64,000 nucleotides of DNA from UBA1858 sp045105615 (GTDB taxonomy: Bacteria; Pseudomonadota; Gammaproteobacteria; UBA4575). Position 1 is the first letter of the stretch. Each line of letters begins with the position of its first letter. The notes under the pieces are model-generated. The model did not search any database. It was not told where the DNA came from and was given only the letters and a program-made list of their open reading frames with translations. Below, in pieces: positions 25,077 through 34,748 of this stretch. Location of the stretch: assembly GCA_045105615.1 (NCBI GenBank), contig JBGCDS010000006.1, positions 1 to 64,000 on the forward strand, written 5' to 3'. Position numbers and translations under genes: made by a program.

Positions 25077-26132
25077 ATGAATAAATTAATCAAATATACA
25101 GGGATCGTATTATTACTAATCATTAGTGTTAGTACGCTTTATGCCGCTGGCCCCCCTGCCCGAGTTAAACCTGTTGTGGTTGATACCGCACAACTGCGTG
25201 CACTAGCCCCTACTGCAGAATATTCTGGCACAGTCATCAGTAAAGATGACGCACGCATTTCATCTGAAGTTGAAGGGCGCTTAACCTGGGTTGCTGATGT
25301 CGGCACCGTAGTGAAGAAAGGTGATGTAGTTGCCAAGCTTGATGATATATTTTTACAACAGCAGCGTTCTGAAGAATCAGCCGTCATCCAAAGCGAACAG
25401 GCCAAACTCACTTTATACAATAAAGAAGTAAAACGATTCCAACGCTTAATCAAACAGAACAGCATTGCCCAAAACGAATTAGACCAATCTATTTCCGATC
25501 GTGCTGTTGCCAATAGCAATATTATCGCTGCACGTGCAAGGCTCGCTCAAATTGAAGAACGTATTTCACGATCAAACTTGCGCGCACCTTTTGACGGCGT
25601 CATAAGCGAACGTTTTGCTCAATCAGGCGAATGGACACAAAATGGAAATCCTTTAGTCCGTTTAATCAATTTCAATAATCCTGAAATTCAGGTACGCGTA
25701 CCGCAAAGCATCTATTCGTTAATCGCGCTTAATAGCATGCTTAAAGTCCGCAACGCAGACCAAACCATTGAAGCCAAAGTTCAAACAATTGTCCCGGTGG
25801 GTACAACTGCGTCACGCTTATTTGAATTACGCTTAAAACCACAACAACCATTACCACCAGGAATACTAGTACGCATTTCAATTCCAACCGCTAAAGCCCG
25901 CGAAGTAGTTTCTATCCATAGAGATGCATTAGTTCTTAGAAAAGGTAGCATAAGTGTATTTCGTATTAATGATGAAAACATTTCCGAACAACTTAGCGTA
26001 GAGGTCGGCATTGGTGATGGTGATTACGTTGAAGTAATTGGCGACATTAATCCTGACGATCGTATCGTCACTAGAGGTGGAGAACGTTTACGCCCTGGTG
26101 AGACTGTCAAAATTTCCAATGAGTCCAACTAA
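25077..26132 (+). CDS. RND efflux periplasmic adaptor subunit
   Basis: A 351-residue membrane-fusion protein. I take the ATG at 25077 (MNKLIKYTGI), which starts a clean signal peptide ending near TLYAAG. A GTG at 25035 has no support. Features in order: beta-barrel/lipoyl halves (EVEGRLTWVADVGTVVKKGD and NLRAPFDGVISERFAQSGEW), a coiled-coil hairpin (about residues 95-150 with many Gln/Glu/Lys), then the membrane-proximal domain. It joins the inner-membrane pump to an outer-membrane channel of the TolC type, not seen here. The permease start overlaps its end by 14 bases. Confidence 0.88.
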   Translation: MNKLIKYTGIVLLLIISVSTLYAAGPPARVKPVVVDTAQLRALAPTAEYSGTVISKDDARISSEVEGRLTWVADVGTVVKKGDVVAKLDDIFLQQQRSEESAVIQSEQAKLTLYNKEVKRFQRLIKQNSIAQNELDQSISDRAVANSNIIAARARLAQIEERISRSNLRAPFDGVISERFAQSGEWTQNGNPLVRLINFNNPEIQVRVPQSIYSLIALNSMLKVRNADQTIEAKVQTIVPVGTTASRLFELRLKPQQPLPPGILVRISIPTAKAREVVSIHRDALVLRKGSISVFRINDENISEQLSVEVGIGDGDYVEVIGDINPDDRIVTRGGERLRPGETVKISNESN

Positions 26133-29100
26133 ACTTGCACTAAGTAATCCCACTGCAGGCTTAGTGGCTGCATTACTGATTGTATTGTTTGGGTTCTTAG
26201 CTTTACGCGCATTACCGATTCAGCTCACACCTGAAGTTGAACGCCCAGAAATCACCATCACCACGGCTTGGCGCGGATCTGCGCCTGAAGAAGTCGAAGC
26301 AGAAATTATTGAACCCCAGGAAGATCAGTTACGCGGCTTACCTGGAATGACTGAGCTATTATCAGAAGCCACTCAGGGTTCAGGAAAAATTACTATTTCA
26401 TTTGATGTAGACTTCAGCCTCGACCGCGCATTAATCGAAGTCATTAATCGACTCAACCGAGTACCGCAGTACCCCATCGATGCCGACGAACCCATACTTA
26501 GCACTGCGGGCGGACGAAGTCGCCCAATTGCATGGTTCATTATAAAACCTGGTGAAGGCAACCAAACTCAAATAGAAGATTACCGCGATTATATTGAAGA
26601 AGTCGTTCAATCACGTTTTGAACGCGTTGCCGGAGTTGCGCTATCAGAAGTACGCGGTGGTAATGAGCGAGAAGTGCGTATTACAGTTGACCCATACAAA
26701 GCAGCAGGCATGGGCATCGATATTATTGATGCTGCCAGAACGGTTGGCAATAACGAAGATGTCTCTGGTGGCACTGTCGATGTGGGAAAACGTAGATACA
26801 TCTTACGCTACACTGGCGCACTAGATCCTCAAGACTTACAGAAACTCGTTCTCGAATGGCGCGATGGGCAACCAGTTTATCTACGCGATATTGCAAACGT
26901 TACTGTACAGCCAGCTGATCGAGATAATTTTGTCATCACTCGCGGAGAACCAGCGATTGCCGTCAATGCTTATCGTGAAGCAGGCGTGAATGTTTTAGAA
27001 GTCATGGCAGATCTACAGCAGGCCATGTCTGAATTGAAAGCCGGCCCACTACAACGATCCAACTTAACAATAGAACAGGTCTATGATGAAACTGTCTACA
27101 TAGACAGCGCTATCGAATTATTAACTAGCAACCTAGGATTAGGCGTTGTACTCGCGGTGTTTATCCTCTGGTGGTTCCTACGCCGTTTACGAGCAACACT
27201 AGTAGTCACTATTACTATCCCGCTATGTTTATGCGCTGCCTTCGTTGTCATTCTAGCAGCAGGCAAGTCCATTAACGTTATCTCACTTGCCGCCATGGCA
27301 TTTGCGGTGGGCATGGTAATGGATGCCGCCATTATTGTGCTCGAAAATATTGTGCGTCTAAAAGAGAAGGGCGAATCTAATTTTAATGCTGCGCTTAAAG
27401 GCACTACCCAAGTCTGGCCAGCTTTGCTTGCCTCTACCGCCACAACAGTTGCCATTTTTTTACCAGTACTTTTCTTAAAAGATCAAAGCGGGCAACTCTT
27501 TGCTGATTTATCTATCGCCATTACCGCAGCAATCATCGCATCACTATTTGTCGCCACCGTATTGATTCCAGTTGCTAGCATGGTGTGGCTAAAGAAAACA
27601 ACTTTTGTTGATCATCACAGCAGTATTTGGGATTCAATAACTAATAAGATTTCCAACGTTACTCAAACTGGTAAATCGCGCATTGTCATTATTGCGCTAC
27701 TGATCACCGTGCCAATTGCTAGCTCAATATTCCTTTTCCCAGATCGTGATTACTTGCCTACAGGTAATCGCAATTTAGTATTTGGTTTTGTCTTACCCCC
27801 GCCTGGCGTCAACGTTTCCCATATTAAAGATGAGATGGGTGATGTAATTGCTGACCGCATTGCACCTTATTTAAGCGGCGAAAAACAACCTAAGATTAAA
27901 CATTACTTTTTTGTCGCCAGGTCTGGCTCAATCTTTATTGGTGGGCGCGCAGAAGATCCGAAAAAAGTAAATGAACTCGTCGGCGTACTCAATCAAGTTG
28001 TCAGCGGCTTCCCTGACACATTCGCCATTGTTACAAAAGCATCTTTATTTTCAGGTTTTGGTGCCAATCGAGAAATCGAAGTAAATGTTCAAGGCCAAAA
28101 CATAGATGCCTTAATAGAAACAGCGTTAGCAGGTTTCATTGCGATCCCACAAAAACTTCCTGGCGCAAGAGTGCGCCCACGCCCAGGACTAGAATTAGCC
28201 GAACCAGAATTACAACTTGCACCGCTAGATGATCGCTTAAGAGAAGCAGGATGGAATCGAGAAACCCTCGCACAGGTATCCAGAATATTTGGTGATGGCA
28301 TGCAGGTGGGAGAGTATTTTGATGGTGATGAACGCCTAGATATATTAGTGCGCATTCCAGAATGGCAAACACCCGAACAGCTAACCGCCATTCCTCTGCA
28401 TACACCGAATGCTGGTGTCGTTCCATTTGGAGAACTAGTGGACATTATCAGAACCGCTGGCCCAAATACTATTCGTCGCTTAGACCGTAGACGCACCATT
28501 ACGCTAGAAGTCACGCCACCTGAAGATGTTCCACTGGAACAGGCGCTAGAAGTCATTCAATCTGAAGTCGCACCCATCATGGAACCATTATTACCCAACG
28601 ATGGCGTGATTCGTTATGGCGGTTCCGCAGATAATCTAAAAGTCGCTATTAATAATTTAAGTAGCAGCTTTATTGTTGCACTGATTATCCTATTACTATT
28701 AATGGCTGCCTTATTTAGATCTTTCTTTGACAGCTTATTAGTCATGCTGGCATTACCTCTTGCAACGATAGGCGGAGTTGTTGCGCTTAAGCTGATGGGT
28801 TTATCCGCTGATCTGCTGACGTTAATAGGATTCATTATTTTACTTGGGCTTGTAGTCAACAATGCAATACTGCTTGTCTACCAGGCACGTAGTTCCGAGC
28901 GTGAAGGCCTTGCACGCGCAGAGGCAATTAAAGATGCTGTACGCACTCGTATCAGACCGATACTCATGAGTACATCTACTACTGTATTTGGAATGTTGCC
29001 TTTAATTATATTTGCAGGTGCAGGAACAGAACTTTATCGAGGGTTAGCTGCTGTGATTGTTGGCGGCATGATAATGAGCACCTTCTTTACTCTAGTCCTT

Positions 29101-29157
29101 ATTCCTAGTTTACTGCAATTAAAGATAACCTCTAAAGATCACAAACAATCAGCATAA
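26119..29157 (+). CDS. RND efflux permease (AcrB/HAE1-like)
   Basis: A 1012-residue inner-membrane proton-driven pump with twelve membrane helices and two large periplasmic loops. The ATG at 26119 (MSPTKLALSNPT) is the natural start; the longer frame from 26038 lies inside the adaptor gene. Family motifs are AAMAFAVGMVMDAAIIVLEN in the fourth helix and GFIILLGLVVNNAILLVYQAR in the tenth. In AcrB the fourth helix carries two adjacent aspartates; here the second is Ala (DA), as in CusA-type pumps. Substrate unknown. Confidence 0.9.
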   Translation: MSPTKLALSNPTAGLVAALLIVLFGFLALRALPIQLTPEVERPEITITTAWRGSAPEEVEAEIIEPQEDQLRGLPGMTELLSEATQGSGKITISFDVDFSLDRALIEVINRLNRVPQYPIDADEPILSTAGGRSRPIAWFIIKPGEGNQTQIEDYRDYIEEVVQSRFERVAGVALSEVRGGNEREVRITVDPYKAAGMGIDIIDAARTVGNNEDVSGGTVDVGKRRYILRYTGALDPQDLQKLVLEWRDGQPVYLRDIANVTVQPADRDNFVITRGEPAIAVNAYREAGVNVLEVMADLQQAMSELKAGPLQRSNLTIEQVYDETVYIDSAIELLTSNLGLGVVLAVFILWWFLRRLRATLVVTITIPLCLCAAFVVILAAGKSINVISLAAMAFAVGMVMDAAIIVLENIVRLKEKGESNFNAALKGTTQVWPALLASTATTVAIFLPVLFLKDQSGQLFADLSIAITAAIIASLFVATVLIPVASMVWLKKTTFVDHHSSIWDSITNKISNVTQTGKSRIVIIALLITVPIASSIFLFPDRDYLPTGNRNLVFGFVLPPPGVNVSHIKDEMGDVIADRIAPYLSGEKQPKIKHYFFVARSGSIFIGGRAEDPKKVNELVGVLNQVVSGFPDTFAIVTKASLFSGFGANREIEVNVQGQNIDALIETALAGFIAIPQKLPGARVRPRPGLELAEPELQLAPLDDRLREAGWNRETLAQVSRIFGDGMQVGEYFDGDERLDILVRIPEWQTPEQLTAIPLHTPNAGVVPFGELVDIIRTAGPNTIRRLDRRRTITLEVTPPEDVPLEQALEVIQSEVAPIMEPLLPNDGVIRYGGSADNLKVAINNLSSSFIVALIILLLLMAALFRSFFDSLLVMLALPLATIGGVVALKLMGLSADLLTLIGFIILLGLVVNNAILLVYQARSSEREGLARAEAIKDAVRTRIRPILMSTSTTVFGMLPLIIFAGAGTELYRGLAAVIVGGMIMSTFFTLVLIPSLLQLKITSKDHKQSA

Positions 29158-29191
29158 ATTAGCTAATTGCTTGTGATTAGATATTTAGAAT

Positions 29192-29596
29192 TTAATAATT
29201 TATCGCGCGAGGAAGTTCTTTAGCCTGCTTCACCCAGTCTTCTACCTGTGATGCAGAAGGAACCTGACGTACTAATTTTTTCTCTTCGTTGACGCTAGCC
29301 ATTTTCTCATGAAGGTTAGCTGCGTTACGCTGCGCTAATTCAGGCACGGTATCCACACCAGCACATTCTAGTAAGTCTGCATACTGAGTGCTAACACCTT
29401 TAATGCGTGCTAGGTCTGCACGGTTTACCCAGTTAAGCACTAGCTTTTCACTAATATCACATTTAGTTGCGATCTCTTGGCGACCTTTCTTTTCAGCGCC
29501 TGCTTCTAGTAATTTTTCAATTGAAGATATGCCACCTTCTTCTAATTTTTTTGAATAAACTTCGCCGATACCTTCAATCTCTGCTAACTTTGTCAT
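29192..29596 (-). CDS. DUF4332 helix-hairpin-helix protein
   Basis: A 134-residue protein with the DUF4332 pattern of tandem helix-hairpin-helix segments: EIEGIGEVYSKKLEEGGI near the start and IKGVSTQYADLLECAGV in the middle. These motifs often bind DNA without sequence preference, but function is not known. It is the last gene of the gshA-rhodanese-PPK2 minus cluster, 128 bases after PPK2, possibly with its own promoter. Confidence 0.85.
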   Translation of the reverse strand: MTKLAEIEGIGEVYSKKLEEGGISSIEKLLEAGAEKKGRQEIATKCDISEKLVLNWVNRADLARIKGVSTQYADLLECAGVDTVPELAQRNAANLHEKMASVNEEKKLVRQVPSASQVEDWVKQAKELPRAINY

Positions 29597-29724
29597 ATAG
29601 ACCCCTCATTTAATTAGATTTATTTAGTTGGGTAAAATTAAAATGTTGAATAAAACTCGCAATGTATGACTTACCTGTTGCGTCATGAGTTCACTTTATT
29701 TTTTTACTGTTTTTTAGTCAATCA

Positions 29725-30600
29725 CTATTTGTCCTTAACTAGCATTTCACGCAAATCATCAAAACGCTTTTTAGCTTTCTCATCCACACGTGGGTAGTGC
29801 ATATTCAAAGATTCCATCGTTTCAGCAATTATTTTTGCTACTGTATATCTCATGTATGGCTTGTTATCGGCAGGAATTGAATACCATGGTGCCCACGACC
29901 TTGACGTTTCACTTAATGCTTTTTCATAGGCTTTCATGTAGTCATCCCAATGACCGCGTTCTTTAATATCAGATTCTGAAAATTTCCAGTTTTTCTCCGG
30001 CTCGTCAATACGGCTTAAAAAGCGATTGCACTGTTCTTCCTTAGACACGTTCAACCAAAACTTTAATACTACCGTGCCATTATGTGCCAAGTGTTTTTCA
30101 AAGCTACGGATAGATTCATAACGTTGCGACCATATTTCTTTTTCGTTTGGCTTATCTGGTAACTTCTGGAAATTCAAAATCTCAGGATGTACGCGCACCA
30201 CTAATACTTCTTCATAATAGCTGCGGTTAAACACTCCAATACGACCGCGTTCCGGCAAGCGTGTTGTCGTTCTCCATAGATAGTCATGATCCAGCTCGTT
30301 ATCTGATGGCTGCTTAAATGAAAACACCTGACAACCTGCTGGGTTAACGCCTGTTAGCACATGGCGAATTGTGCTGTCTTTTCCTGCTGCATCCATTGCT
30401 TGAAAAACTAACAACAAAGAATGACAATCATGCGCATACATTATGCGTTGCAAGTCATGAATTTTCTCTGTCTGCTTTTTCAGTTTCTTTTTATATTCTT
30501 TATCATCTAACTGCTTTTCATTAATACTAGTGATGACATCTTTGGTTTTAAAAGAACCGTCAAAGGGAACTAAGTATGGGTGATCTATCGCATTAAACAT
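29725..30600 (-). CDS. Polyphosphate kinase 2 (PPK2) family protein
   Basis: A 291-residue single-domain PPK2 enzyme that transfers phosphate between polyphosphate and nucleotides. The P-loop-like motif is FQAMDAAGKDSTIRHVLTG (about residues 67-85), followed by GVFNRSYYEEVLVVRVHP and the conserved lid Arg region. AAGGA lies before the ATG. Domain layout fits PPK2 class I or III; nucleotide preference (AMP, ADP or GDP) cannot be told. The start is 12 bases after the rhodanese stop, so the two are likely co-transcribed. Confidence 0.92.
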   Translation of the reverse strand: MFNAIDHPYLVPFDGSFKTKDVITSINEKQLDDKEYKKKLKKQTEKIHDLQRIMYAHDCHSLLLVFQAMDAAGKDSTIRHVLTGVNPAGCQVFSFKQPSDNELDHDYLWRTTTRLPERGRIGVFNRSYYEEVLVVRVHPEILNFQKLPDKPNEKEIWSQRYESIRSFEKHLAHNGTVVLKFWLNVSKEEQCNRFLSRIDEPEKNWKFSESDIKERGHWDDYMKAYEKALSETSRSWAPWYSIPADNKPYMRYTVAKIIAETMESLNMHYPRVDEKAKKRFDDLREMLVKDK

Positions 30601-30612
30601 TTAACTGTCCTT

Positions 30613-31029
30613 TTATTTAGCTTCAACGGTGTTATTACCCTGAGCTATCCAAGCTTTAATTCCGCCTGTTACGTTATAAACACTTTCATAACCATGTTGT
30701 TTAATCAAAAAATCCCCAACAACCTTGCTACGCTTGCCAGTGCGACAAATAATCGCAACCTGTTTGTCTGGAGTAATATATTCTGATGACTGCTGCATCC
30801 ATACTTGTACATGCGGCTGACCCATTCCATCAAAGAACATAATAGGAATGCTACCTTCAACAATCCCTGTTTTTTTCCACTCGCTTGGCGTCCTAACATC
30901 AATGACGGTCACTCCTGAAGCCATTAGCTTTTCAAGGCCCTGCACGTCAACCTCTACCATTTCTGCCGCGTATACTGACTGAAGCATGAATAAAGAAAAT
31001 ACTATCAACCTTGTTTTAATTCCCAACAT
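30613..31029 (-). CDS. Periplasmic rhodanese-like sulfurtransferase
   Basis: A 138-residue exported single-domain rhodanese. Signal peptide 1-21 (ending SVYA), then VIDVRTPSEW and the active-site Cys95 in IICRTGKRS, and a C-terminal GGIKAWIAQG. It would take sulfane sulfur from thiosulfate or persulfides in the periplasm. It belongs to the minus cluster with gshA, a DUF4124 gene and PPK2, which fits a role in sulfur or redox balance. Confidence 0.9.
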   Translation of the reverse strand: MLGIKTRLIVFSLFMLQSVYAAEMVEVDVQGLEKLMASGVTVIDVRTPSEWKKTGIVEGSIPIMFFDGMGQPHVQVWMQQSSEYITPDKQVAIICRTGKRSKVVGDFLIKQHGYESVYNVTGGIKAWIAQGNNTVEAK

Positions 31030-31066
31030 TATATTGCCTCGTTACATAAAATTTATTATTTCAACA

Positions 31067-31558
31067 TCAACAATTCTTTTCTAAATATAATCGCAATCGA
31101 TTTTTTTTAGATTCCACTCGACTCTCATCAATATAAACTCGTTCACCATCTTCATCCAAGTCGTAATATAAAATTCCGCCTTGATTCATATCTGCCAGTT
31201 CTGCACCCGCCGAGTTACACTTTGAAATTAAGTCAGCTCTCTTCTGCTTGACCTTTTCGCGCTTTTCTTTTCGCTCTAGCCTTTCTGACTGCAAGTAGTC
31301 TGAGTACTTGCTTTGCCTTTCTTGCAAACTAGCAGTACTGCTTTTGTTAACACTCGACGAATTTGTTGCGCTATTTTTTAGTTTTACTTTTTCAGCATCT
31401 TTATAGGGTGGAAATTGAGAAAATTGAACACGGCCATTCTCATCATATGTCTTATAAACATTATCAGCTTGTATATAAGTTATACTCAGAAAACAAGAAA
31501 CAACGAAGCATCTTGCTAGCATCTTGCTGACTAGCCGCTTATTAAGCTTGCTTAGCAA
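31067..31558 (-). CDS. DUF4124 exported protein
   Basis: A 163-residue protein with an N-terminal signal (LARCFVVSCFLSITYIQA) and the DUF4124 start NVYKTYDENGRVQFSQFPP. The middle is a long charged helix rich in Lys, Glu and Arg, and the protein has cysteines near its end. The start at 31558 lies within the last codons of gshA, giving a 17-base overlap; a second possible start is the Met at residue 13. DUF4124 proteins are small periplasmic proteins of unknown function. Confidence 0.82.
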   Translation of the reverse strand: MLSKLNKRLVSKMLARCFVVSCFLSITYIQADNVYKTYDENGRVQFSQFPPYKDAEKVKLKNSATNSSSVNKSSTASLQERQSKYSDYLQSERLERKEKREKVKQKRADLISKCNSAGAELADMNQGGILYYDLDEDGERVYIDESRVESKKNRLRLYLEKNC

Positions 31559-33119
31559 AGTAATCTTCTAAAAATTCTGTGAAATTCTTATTGTCACTTT
31601 TCTCTAGCTCTTTTTGTTCTCGCAAGCTTTCCTCAACTGCTTTTAAAATATCACTTGAAGTCTTCTCACATTTTTCACTAGAAGAATAAAACTGACAGTA
31701 CTGCTTACCTAGGCTTTCAATATATTGGTAATAAGATAAATTATTGTCGCGCATCGCACTCAATATTTTTGCAGAAAATGTTTCTTCTACAGACTCTACA
31801 CTAGTGTAGAACTGATTGATTGATTGAACAAACAGATTGTTGCCACTGTTTTTATCCATGCATTCTGCAATTTTCAATAACCCTGCAAATATTTCTCCAC
31901 ACCATTCCTGCAACGAAATGCTTTTACCTTTTTTGCGCAGATGCAATTCAGGATTACGCCCATGATGAGATACCTCATGCGCATTGATATCAATTTCTTC
32001 TCGTTCTTTACGGTCGATTAAACTGTCGTCACCCAATAAACAGTAAACAAACAATATTTCAATAAAACGTAACTGTTCGATACTGACACCAAAGGGTGAA
32101 AATGGATTTAAATCTAACGAACGTATCTCCACGTATTGGACGCCTCGATCCAACAGCGCTTGTGTCGGCTTTTCATTACGACGTGCCACCTGCTTAGGCC
32201 GCACTGTACTGTAGTACTCATTTTCTATTTGCAGAATATTGGCATTCAATTGTCTATATTCACCATTTACCTTCACACCGATTTCCTCGTAAGGAACATA
32301 GGGTTTTTCAATTGCGCGGGTTAAACAACTCACATAGTCTGGCAGGTTGTCATAACATGCCTTCACACCAATTTCATTTTCACGGTGATTGGTGTAACCG
32401 ATATCACCTAAGCGTAACGAGGTTGCATACTCTTCATAGTGCGTGTCTTCATCAAAACGCTGTAAATCTTTAACACCTTGATGGCTAAAACTTTTATCCA
32501 CCGCGGGAGATGCACCAAACAAGTAGGGCACCAACCAACCGACACGTTGCAGATTACGTATTAATTTGAAGTACTGTTGATTAACAAAGTCCTGTGAATT
32601 GCTTGTATCTCCAAGTGCAGCTTGCCAGCCTGGCCAAAATTCTTCTGGCATAGATAAATTCACATGTATGCCTGAAATCACCTGCATTACTTTACCGTAG
32701 CGATAACCTAAACCACGACGATATACATTTTTCATCTGACCTAGGTTGCTAGTGCCGTATTCCGCAATGCGTATACTTTGTTCGCCGTCCAGCTTGCATG
32801 GCATGCTTGCCGGCCATAGGCATTCATTACCTATGTTTGGATAGACAAACTGATGTATTTGTCCCAAGAATTTGATTGCCTGTTCTGCTGTGTCCAATGG
32901 CGGCGTGACGAATTCTAATAATGCTTCAGAATAGTCTGTGGTGATATGCGGGTGCATCAATGCGGAACCCAGTGCAACAGGATGATCTGTATTGGCAATC
33001 ACTCCCCGCTTATCAGTGCGTAGAGATTCTTTCTCAATGCCAACTTTACCAATATGAAGTGAGGACTCCATATTGTATTTACTGATGAGATTTAGATTGT
33101 CTTCGATCGCTTGATACAT
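31542..33119 (-). CDS. gshA: Glutamate--cysteine ligase
   Basis: A 525-residue enzyme that makes gamma-glutamylcysteine, the first step of glutathione synthesis, in the cytoplasm. It belongs to the type-1 proteobacterial group (E. coli GshA, 518 residues): GIEKESLRTDKRG, FVTPPLDTAEQA, YRRGLGYRYGKVMQVISGIH and VEIRSLDLNPFSPFG are all recognisable. It is the first gene of a minus cluster that runs into DUF4124, rhodanese and PPK2. It diverges from bpt with only 39 bases between the two starts. Confidence 0.95.
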   Translation of the reverse strand: MYQAIEDNLNLISKYNMESSLHIGKVGIEKESLRTDKRGVIANTDHPVALGSALMHPHITTDYSEALLEFVTPPLDTAEQAIKFLGQIHQFVYPNIGNECLWPASMPCKLDGEQSIRIAEYGTSNLGQMKNVYRRGLGYRYGKVMQVISGIHVNLSMPEEFWPGWQAALGDTSNSQDFVNQQYFKLIRNLQRVGWLVPYLFGASPAVDKSFSHQGVKDLQRFDEDTHYEEYATSLRLGDIGYTNHRENEIGVKACYDNLPDYVSCLTRAIEKPYVPYEEIGVKVNGEYRQLNANILQIENEYYSTVRPKQVARRNEKPTQALLDRGVQYVEIRSLDLNPFSPFGVSIEQLRFIEILFVYCLLGDDSLIDRKEREEIDINAHEVSHHGRNPELHLRKKGKSISLQEWCGEIFAGLLKIAECMDKNSGNNLFVQSINQFYTSVESVEETFSAKILSAMRDNNLSYYQYIESLGKQYCQFYSSSEKCEKTSSDILKAVEESLREQKELEKSDNKNFTEFLEDYFAKQA

Positions 33120-33179
33120 GAGAGATTTGATTTTTATCTATAAGCAGATGATTAATTAATGCTTTGTTACACTAAGCTG

Positions 33180-33884
33180 ATGTTTAAGCTCAGATTATAT
33201 CAAAGCATGCCCTATAGCTGCCCATATATTCCCAACTATTGCGCACAGCACCATACGACTGAGCCAAGCGCCACATTAACCAGCAATTTATATAGTGAAT
33301 TAATCAATATAGGCTTTCGACGCGCGGGCAGTCGGATACATCGGCCTAACTGCCTGCATTGTACGCAATGTGTTTCTTTGCGTATTCCTATGAGTGATTT
33401 TCGTGCTAATCGCAGCCAACGGCGCATATTCAACAAGAATAGCAACCTTAGCGTAGCTGTGGTCATTAATCCTGACTACTCAAATTATCTATCACTATAT
33501 GAACAATATATTCGTCATCGGCATCCCGAATCTGAAAGCATGCAAGAAGCGTTGAATACATTTGAAGATTTTTTATTCAGTCCCTGGTCAAATACTTTCG
33601 CCATTGAATTTCGTTTGCCCAACCAGCAGCTTGTCTGTGTTGCTATCTGCGATCCATTAATTCAAGGCTGGTCGGCAGTCTACACATTTTATGATATTGA
33701 ATATTCCAATCTCAGTCTTGGGACATTTTCTATTCTTAAACAAATTGAATTATTAAAACAGCGCAACTTAGACTATTTATATTTAGGGTATTGGATTAAT
33801 GATTGCGATAAAATGAATTATAAAACTCAATTCAAACCCTGTCAGGGGTTTACTAATGAACAGTGGATAACCATTAATGAGTAA
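33180..33884 (+). CDS. bpt: Leucyl/arginyl-tRNA--protein transferase
   Basis: Attaches leucine to N-terminal Asp or Glu of proteins, marking them for ClpS/ClpAP. The N-terminal ATE domain shows PYSCPYIP, GFRRAGSRIHRPNCLHCTQC with the conserved cysteines, and SLRIPMSDFRANRSQRR; the C-terminal half has YLGYWINDCDKMNYKTQFKP. Start: the ATG at 33159 gives 241 residues; I prefer the ATG at 33180, which begins MFKLRLYQSMP and fits the family N-terminus better. Neither has a strong ribosome site. It overlaps the DUF2322 gene by 8 bases. Confidence 0.88.
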   Translation: MFKLRLYQSMPYSCPYIPNYCAQHHTTEPSATLTSNLYSELINIGFRRAGSRIHRPNCLHCTQCVSLRIPMSDFRANRSQRRIFNKNSNLSVAVVINPDYSNYLSLYEQYIRHRHPESESMQEALNTFEDFLFSPWSNTFAIEFRLPNQQLVCVAICDPLIQGWSAVYTFYDIEYSNLSLGTFSILKQIELLKQRNLDYLYLGYWINDCDKMNYKTQFKPCQGFTNEQWITINE

Positions 33885-34200
33885 TCAGAAAAACTTTGGG
33901 GCCGACTTTAACAATTTGCTAGACACGAGTCATTTAAAAAGCATCACATTATCAGACATGAGTTCAGGCACATCGTTTAGAGTTGACAATATCCCAGGCA
34001 AACAGGCTTCAGTAAAAATTCTTTACGCAATTTCACAGGCTAATGATTTTAAAATCAGTAGGGATCAGGCGAGAACTGGCGTTAGTTTATTTGGTGACTA
34101 TGCAGAAGAAGAGAAGCAGCAACCCGGTGCACACCCAAACATCAAGCTGCTTTTTGATATCATTGAAAATAATCAAGTATGGATGGTTGAAGTAAGTTAG
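33877..34200 (+). CDS. DUF2322 family protein
   Basis: A 107-residue soluble protein. The NIPGKQASVKILYAISQAN segment and the AHPNIKLLFDIIENN end match the DUF2322 family, whose role is unknown. It starts eight bases inside the end of bpt, so it is probably co-translated with it, and it converges on ampD with a 4-base overlap. Confidence 0.8.
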   Translation: MSNQKNFGADFNNLLDTSHLKSITLSDMSSGTSFRVDNIPGKQASVKILYAISQANDFKISRDQARTGVSLFGDYAEEEKQQPGAHPNIKLLFDIIENNQVWMVEVS

Positions 34201-34748
34201 CTTAAGAAATTGCTAAGCCTATTCCAATCAAAAGCAGGGCCAGGATCTGTCTTACGTCCTGGTGCAATATCACAGTGACCAACAACATGCCCATTAGCAT
34301 TTAACCCAGAATAAGTCATCTGCAAACATAAGATCACCGCTTGCAACACACGGTATTGCTCATCGGTATAATCAATATTATCCGCCCCTTCCAATTCAAT
34401 TCCAATCGAGAAATCATTACAACACTCTCTCCCCTCATAACAAGAAGCACCCGCATGCCAAGCACGTTGATTAAACGGCACAAACTGAATTAACTTTCCT
34501 GATCGTTCAATAAAGAGATGACTTGACACTTCCATGCCTTTAATTTCTTTAAAATAAGGATGGATGCTTGGGTCGAGTGTATTTTGGAATAACTCTTTCA
34601 CATAACCACCACCGAACTCATTCGGTGGCAGACTAATGTTATGCACAACAATTAAATCAATATCTGCATCATCAGGACGCTCATCGTAATTAGGTGATTC
34701 GATGAACTCAGCACCGACGATGACATGAAAATTAGGATCTATACGCAT
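34197..34748 (-). CDS. ampD: 1,6-anhydro-N-acetylmuramyl-L-alanine amidase AmpD
   Basis: A 183-residue zinc amidase of the cytoplasm that cuts the peptide from anhydro-muropeptides during cell-wall recycling, and so keeps AmpR-controlled beta-lactamase genes off. The zinc ligands lie in IVVHNISLPP (His near residue 35) and GHCDIAPGRKTDPGPAFDW (His and Asp). FNQRAWHAGAS and SIGIELEG are the family core. No ampE follows it, unlike in E. coli. Confidence 0.95.
   Translation of the reverse strand: MRIDPNFHVIVGAEFIESPNYDERPDDADIDLIVVHNISLPPNEFGGGYVKELFQNTLDPSIHPYFKEIKGMEVSSHLFIERSGKLIQFVPFNQRAWHAGASCYEGRECCNDFSIGIELEGADNIDYTDEQYRVLQAVILCLQMTYSGLNANGHVVGHCDIAPGRKTDPGPAFDWNRLSNFLS

Noticed and set aside
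26038..26118. Longer start for the RND permease overlapping the adaptor by 95 bases
   Set aside because: The ATG at 26119 gives a normal N-terminus and a 14-base overlap; the extra 27 residues resemble adaptor-gene DNA in a different frame.
28089..28556. 155-codon minus-strand frame inside the RND permease
   Set aside because: Ser-rich antisense shadow of a well-supported 1012-residue gene.
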